DNA of 8,735 bases, from NCBI GenBank assembly GCA_016934775.1, contig JAFGSP010000197.1, positions 1 to 8,735 of the forward strand, read 5' to 3'. Positions 5,500 through 8,735 of the stretch are shown here, piece by piece. The notes under the pieces are model-generated. The model had not been told where the DNA came from. It worked only from the letters and a program-made list of their open reading frames with translations, and made no database searches. Origin of the DNA: Candidatus Woesearchaeota archaeon. Its GTDB lineage: Archaea; Nanobdellota; Nanobdellia; Woesearchaeales; GW2011-AR15. Position 1 is the stretch's first letter. Every line of letters begins with the position of its first letter. The position numbers were made by a program, and so were the translations under genes.

Positions 5500-6756
5500 A
5501 TGAAAAAAAGAGGAACATCCCAGATAGACTGGATAATGAGCATGGCTTTGTTTCTCTTATATGTTGCATGGTTCTTTTTCTTCATCAGCCCCAGCATAGA
5601 TCTCGGGTCTAACAAAGATTCGATGGGTCTTCTGCTAAAGAGCAATTTCTATGATGAGTTCAAGACAGAGCTGAGGAGATTCCCCTTATTTATAGAGTCA
5701 GAGAACCTGACCAGAAGAAAGCCGGTCTTTGTGAACTACACAATTAATTGGACAGATATCAAATTTGAGTCAGGAGACTCTTTTTTTATATGGGGGAATA
5801 AGCTAGTGTTTCTTGCAAACCTTTCCCCGGAAACAGAGACTTACTGGATATTGGAAGGAGGCAATTATGTTTCTGAATATATGTATGAAGGGATTAATAT
5901 TGAGCCGGACTGGGTATCAACAGAGAACCTCAGTGTTGAGTACAAAGACTCACTGCCGAAAAAGGCTGTATACAAAGGCAATACACGATGGGAGGATGCT
6001 GACTACTACCTGAATGATGTTGATTTTGATGCGGTCGCAACATCATATGATGATTCAGGCATAGCAGGGATCTATACTGCAGGGACCGAGAATATCAATC
6101 ATACCAGCATGGTTTTTGCAGGCAATCAGGAAATCTATAATTTTATCACACCTGAATCACCTGATTCAAGTTTTATCTTTGGGATAGATATGGAATTAGA
6201 AGACTATAATCATTATTATTCAGACAACAACAACTACGGCACCATGGAATATACCGGAGAGGTTCAGGAGTTGGGCTATACATATGATTATATCACTCTT
6301 TATTCCGGCACAGAAGGGCTTTCCATGTATTTTGATGAGGATGTTGATTTTAACCTGAGTTTCTATAATAAGACCCTTTTCCTGAAGATAAGGGTTCCTG
6401 TCAGTGATGAATATAGATACAGGATGGTTTTCCATGACGGCAATTATACGTCTGTCTCAAGAGAAGAATACAGTGCAAGGTTTGGTGTTATCGATACAAT
6501 CGAAGGAATCTATCTTGAGAATATCACAACAAATTACACTTATCTTAAAGAAAAATGGAATTTTCTTTCCAGCAAGGAATTTAGTATAAGGGTCTATGAG
6601 AATACATCTGCTTATTCCTATCTTCAGGAGAGCCCGCTCTACGAGATAGGACTGACACCTGGCAGGAGGAATGTGCTTGCATTAAGGCAGGATCTTTATG
6701 CTCTAGATACAGGCGGCACATTAACCCCTATAAATGTGAACTACAGGATATGGTGA
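5500..6756 (+). CDS. Putative N-glycosylated surface protein with class III (prepilin-like) N-terminus
   Basis: Probable cell-surface protein anchored by, or assembled through, a pilin-like helix. The 418 residues begin MKKRG-TSQIDW: a short basic leader ending in Gly, an acidic residue at +5 after the predicted cut, then a hydrophobic stretch at about 11-31 (WIMSMALFLLYVAWFF). This fits archaeal class III signal peptides processed by an EppA/PibD-type peptidase, although Thr at +1 is not the usual residue. The remainder is a large extracellular domain rich in Tyr, Asp, Asn and Ser with no cysteine. It carries 12 N-x-S/T sequons (N69, 79, 83, 107, 143, 200, 285, 290, 315, 341, 345, 368), consistent with heavy N-glycosylation and beta-rich folding. 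I cannot name the outer domain. The next gene starts at its stop and has a similar leader, so the two form one unit. No pilus ATPase or platform gene is present here. Confidence 0.82.
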   Translation: MKKRGTSQIDWIMSMALFLLYVAWFFFFISPSIDLGSNKDSMGLLLKSNFYDEFKTELRRFPLFIESENLTRRKPVFVNYTINWTDIKFESGDSFFIWGNKLVFLANLSPETETYWILEGGNYVSEYMYEGINIEPDWVSTENLSVEYKDSLPKKAVYKGNTRWEDADYYLNDVDFDAVATSYDDSGIAGIYTAGTENINHTSMVFAGNQEIYNFITPESPDSSFIFGIDMELEDYNHYYSDNNNYGTMEYTGEVQELGYTYDYITLYSGTEGLSMYFDEDVDFNLSFYNKTLFLKIRVPVSDEYRYRMVFHDGNYTSVSREEYSARFGVIDTIEGIYLENITTNYTYLKEKWNFLSSKEFSIRVYENTSAYSYLQESPLYEIGLTPGRRNVLALRQDLYALDTGGTLTPINVNYRIW

Positions 6757-6758
6757 CT

Positions 6759-7139
6759 ATGCAAAAAAAAGCTTTCATGAAGACCGTGGAAATATTGATG
6801 GCGATAGTGATAACCACAATATTTCTCCTTGTGATAATCCCGAAGCAGTCTACATTGAGCCGACAGGCTAGCGAGGCATATCTTGTCAATCTCATGGATG
6901 ATGAAAATTTCAGGGTTTTTGTGACAGGGAATACAGCCTGCTTTAATTCAACATCCGGCCAGCAGATCAACGCCATGATTGCAAGATACCTGCCAAACCA
7001 ATATGATTACATTGTGTGCTCAGGCGCAAGAGTCACAGAACTGCCTGAAAGAAATGTATTTGTTGATACTCTGCTTATAGCAGGAAATATCACTTCGATC
7101 CAGCCTAAAGTAGTGAGGCTGTATTACTGGGCTAATTAA
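6759..7139 (+). CDS. Small pseudopilin-like membrane/surface protein
   Basis: A 126-residue protein with a prepilin-like N-terminus, MQKKA-FMKTVEILMAI, followed by a hydrophobic helix at about 9-27 (VEILMAIVITTIFLLVIIP). The K-A-F-M cut site fits the PibD/EppA pattern, with a Glu six residues after it. The exterior part is small, with two cysteines (C61, C87) that could form a disulfide and two sequons (N63, N110). I take the ATG at 6759, two bases after the upstream stop, because it gives a five-residue leader like that of the preceding protein (MKKRG / MQKKA). An in-frame ATG at 6750 overlapping the upstream stop is also possible and would add three residues. Translation is probably coupled to the 5500 gene. 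It resembles minor pseudopilins that prime or cap filaments, but that role is inference. Confidence 0.8.
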   Translation: MQKKAFMKTVEILMAIVITTIFLLVIIPKQSTLSRQASEAYLVNLMDDENFRVFVTGNTACFNSTSGQQINAMIARYLPNQYDYIVCSGARVTELPERNVFVDTLLIAGNITSIQPKVVRLYYWAN

Positions 7140-7144
7140 AAAAA

Positions 7145-7153
7145 TTTATAAAG
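7145..7153 (+). promoter_or_regulatory. TATA box TTTATAAAG for the MgtC/DUF4010 gene
   Basis: TTTATAAAG begins 30 bases before the ATG at 7175 and directly follows the stop at 7139, preceded by an A-rich stretch that could serve as BRE. It separates this unit from the surface-protein genes and suggests a leaderless message. Confidence 0.6.
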
Positions 7154-7174
7154 TCGCCGGACAAGAGAAATTAT

Positions 7175-8425
7175 ATGGTGCCTGTTGAGAATATTCAGCT
7201 GCTATACAAGTTCTTTTTATCTATTGCATTGGGCGCCCTGATAGGCATCGAAAGGGAGAAGAGCCAACAGGGCCATAAAGGAACTGATTTTGCAGGTGTA
7301 AGGACCTTTATGATGATAACTTTTTTCGGCACGCTTTCAGCGTATATGTCTTCATTGTATTTTGACTGGCTCCTTCCGGTCATACTTGTATGCTTTTCAG
7401 TCATGATAATGGCAGGCTATATCCTGAGTTCATGGATGAACAAGGAAGTCGGCATGACGACGGAGCTCTCAGCTATCGTATCTTATGTTATCGGAATTAC
7501 AATTTTCACAGCTACCCAGGAGATACCTATATTGCTGACTATTGTCGTAACGCTGATACTTAGCTTCAAGACGCCATTGCACCAGTTTGTGCATAACCTG
7601 AAGTCAAATGAGTTTTTTGATACAATAAAATTCCTGCTTATTGCATTTGTGATTCTTCCTCTTCTTAAGCCGATTGACAGTTTCGGGCCTTTTGATTCAA
7701 TAAACTTATATGAGATATGGCTGATGGTGGTGTTTGTCTCCGGACTGAGCTACATAGGCTATGTGTTGATAAAATTATTTGGGTCAGGCAGGGGCACAAT
7801 ACTTACAGGGTTTCTTGGAGGCATACTCTCGAGTACAGCAGTTGTATCAAGCCTCGCTAATAAAACCCAGGAAGAACACGGGGATATTGTCCCTTATGTT
7901 GCGGCGGCAGCGATTGCCAGCTCAACAATGTTTATAAGGATACTTATCGAAGTTTCAATACTGAACCTGGGAATGATAGAAAAGCTTGCTTTTCCGATGA
8001 TACTTCTTGCGCTCGCAGGCTATTTCAGCATATCTGTGTTATGGAGAAAAAAACACCCTGGAGATGCGCATCTTGAATTTAAATCGCCTTTGATGCTGAA
8101 GCCGGCGCTGAAATTCGGTTTTTTTTACGGACTCATCCTTATTATATCCAATATTTCCAATGTCTATTTTGGAAATCGGGGTGTGTTGATTGCAGCCCTA
8201 ATATCGGGAATTGCAGATGTTGATGCGATAACAATATTTGTGGCAAGGCACTCAGAGCTCAGTGCGGGAGTGGGAATAACCGCAATCATCCTTGCATCAA
8301 CTGTTAATACATTTGTTAAATTATTCATAGCAAAATTTTTTGGCAAGAAAGAATTCGGGGATCATCTGATGAAGCTGTTGGTCCCCATTATAGTCTTGGG
8401 ACTTATTTTGACCATATTATTATGA
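7175..8425 (+). CDS. MgtC/SapB and DUF4010 family membrane protein
   Basis: Integral membrane protein of 416 residues, close to the usual length of MgtC-DUF4010 proteins. Residues about 10-140 are the MgtC/SapB part, recognised by GALIGIERE (20-28) and DFAGVRTF (38-45) and several membrane helices. Residues about 180-395 are the DUF4010 part, recognised by GFLGGILSSTAVVSSLA (212-228) and SGIADVDAIT (344-353), the latter an acidic Gly motif inside a membrane segment. About ten or more helices are expected. MgtC relatives are linked to survival in low magnesium, acid stress and inhibition of F-type ATPase in bacteria, but the role of the fused DUF4010 form is not established, and transport is only a guess. 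It has its own TATA box; a 57-aa zinc-ribbon gene follows after 23 bases. No Mg-sensing leader is visible, and a leaderless start would exclude one. Confidence 0.9.
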   Translation: MVPVENIQLLYKFFLSIALGALIGIEREKSQQGHKGTDFAGVRTFMMITFFGTLSAYMSSLYFDWLLPVILVCFSVMIMAGYILSSWMNKEVGMTTELSAIVSYVIGITIFTATQEIPILLTIVVTLILSFKTPLHQFVHNLKSNEFFDTIKFLLIAFVILPLLKPIDSFGPFDSINLYEIWLMVVFVSGLSYIGYVLIKLFGSGRGTILTGFLGGILSSTAVVSSLANKTQEEHGDIVPYVAAAAIASSTMFIRILIEVSILNLGMIEKLAFPMILLALAGYFSISVLWRKKHPGDAHLEFKSPLMLKPALKFGFFYGLILIISNISNVYFGNRGVLIAALISGIADVDAITIFVARHSELSAGVGITAIILASTVNTFVKLFIAKFFGKKEFGDHLMKLLVPIIVLGLILTILL

Positions 8426-8434
8426 GATTATATT

Positions 8435-8440
8435 GGAGGT
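8435..8440 (+). promoter_or_regulatory. Shine-Dalgarno GGAGGT for the zinc-ribbon gene
   Basis: GGAGGT lies eight bases before the ATG at 8449 and is the strongest ribosome binding site in the window. It fixes that start and marks the gene as an operon-internal one, read through from the MgtC/DUF4010 gene. Confidence 0.75.
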
Positions 8441-8448
8441 AGACCGGC

Positions 8449-8622
8449 ATGGACAAAAACATAGATAGGACAAGATATGTATGCAGCAACTGCAAGTATG
8501 AATTCACAAGGAAATCATCTGCTGAAGTCAGCAGGTGCCCATACTGCGCAAAGCAGAACTCAGTCAGGGTAAAGAGCAATAATTATGCTTCTGAAGTGCT
8601 TGATGAAGTTAGCAGGTTATAA
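8449..8622 (+). CDS. 57-aa zinc-ribbon protein
   Basis: A short gene of 57 codons plus a TAA stop. The product starts MDKNIDRTRYVCSNC and carries two CxxC knuckles, CSNC at residues 12-15 and CPYC at 30-33, spaced 14 residues apart. This is the layout of a single rubredoxin-like zinc ribbon. The segment between them (KYEFTRKSSAEVSR) is basic and polar, and the C-terminal tail (ASEVLDEVSRL) should be a short helix. Such small archaeal zinc ribbons bind one zinc and are usually of unknown function, perhaps contacting nucleic acid or a partner protein. The start is set by GGAGGT upstream. It follows the MgtC/DUF4010 gene by 23 bases on the same strand with no promoter seen between, so the two are probably co-transcribed. 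Coding is convincing from the motif and ribosome binding site. Confidence 0.85.
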   Translation: MDKNIDRTRYVCSNCKYEFTRKSSAEVSRCPYCAKQNSVRVKSNNYASEVLDEVSRL

Positions 8623-8735
8623 TCTTAAATTATTTATATTACATAGTTTTTATATTGCGCAGGGGGTTACTATAACGAAAACCAGTTCTGGGAAAATACA
8701 GGAGAAGAACAGGCAGGTTCAGAAAATATTCAAAA
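8623..8735 (+). other. AT-rich 3' region with a possible gene start lacking a normal start codon
   Basis: After the zinc-ribbon stop come TATA-like runs (CTTAAATTATTTATATTAC and TTTTTATAT), then AGGGGGT at 8661-8667. The downstream sequence stays open to the window edge in two plus frames. One, beginning ATA-ACG at 8672, reads ITKTSSGKIQEKNRQVQKIF, a plausible basic N-terminus with a Shine-Dalgarno-like AGGGGG five to six bases before. The other reads YYNENQFWENTGEE. Neither contains ATG, GTG or TTG. This may be a gene with a rare start codon, a sequencing error, or plain leader sequence before a gene that starts beyond the window. Confidence 0.3.

Noticed and set aside
7140..7174. Magnesium-sensing leader or riboswitch upstream of the MgtC/DUF4010 gene
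   Set aside because: Only 35 bases separate the genes and the TATA spacing predicts almost no 5' leader.

Overview
The window reads as a piece of an archaeal chromosome. Prefoldin alpha next to the SRP receptor FtsY is an archaeal pairing. Six reading frames are each preceded by an archaeal TATA box (TTTAWA-type) whose first base lies 28-32 nt before the ATG, which fits leaderless transcription. Two genes carry class III (archaellin/prepilin-like) N-termini, one of them rich in N-glycosylation sequons. The compact layout and a PRPP synthetase of bacterial look suggest a small-genome (DPANN-like, e.g. Woesearchaeota/Pacearchaeota-type) lineage, but that placement is inference. I see no rRNA, tRNA, CRISPR array, transposase or recombination gene.

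Layout. Positions 1-1298 (+): the 3' part of ribose-phosphate pyrophosphokinase (start outside the window), then prefoldin alpha six bases later with a Shine-Dalgarno. Positions 1334-1741 (+): a stand-alone response-regulator receiver with its own promoter, lying between pfdA and ftsY. Positions 1827-3269 (+): ftsY with a ~195-residue Lys/Glu-rich A domain and a complete NG GTPase domain. Positions 3266-4096 (-): an unrecognised 276-aa soluble protein, convergent with ftsY and sharing a TTAA in which both stop codons lie. Positions 4163-5247 (-): a two-gene unit, a double-CBS protein with a C-terminal membrane anchor translationally coupled (ATGA) to a ~6-TM membrane protein. Positions 5248-5499: a divergent intergenic region with two promoters and a striking 37-nt hairpin. 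Positions 5500-7139 (+): a two-gene cell-surface unit, a 418-aa protein with 12 N-x-S/T sequons and a small pseudopilin-like protein. Positions 7175-8622 (+): an MgtC/SapB-DUF4010 membrane protein followed by a 57-aa double-CxxC zinc ribbon. Positions 8623-8735: AT-rich sequence with a possible gene beginning but no normal start codon.

How the genes relate. The left third is housekeeping: nucleotide precursor supply, chaperone, and co-translational targeting of membrane proteins. The centre and right are envelope-oriented: a nucleotide-sensing CBS/membrane pair, putative glycosylated surface filament-like proteins, and an MgtC-type membrane protein. Promoter use splits cleanly. First genes of units look leaderless. 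The downstream genes pfdA and the zinc ribbon have GGAGG-type ribosome binding sites. The other two downstream genes overlap or abut the gene before.

I found no convincing defence or other novel multi-gene system. The items most worth a second look are the hairpin at 5358-5394, the CBS/6-TM pair, the surface-protein pair, and the orphan receiver inserted beside ftsY.
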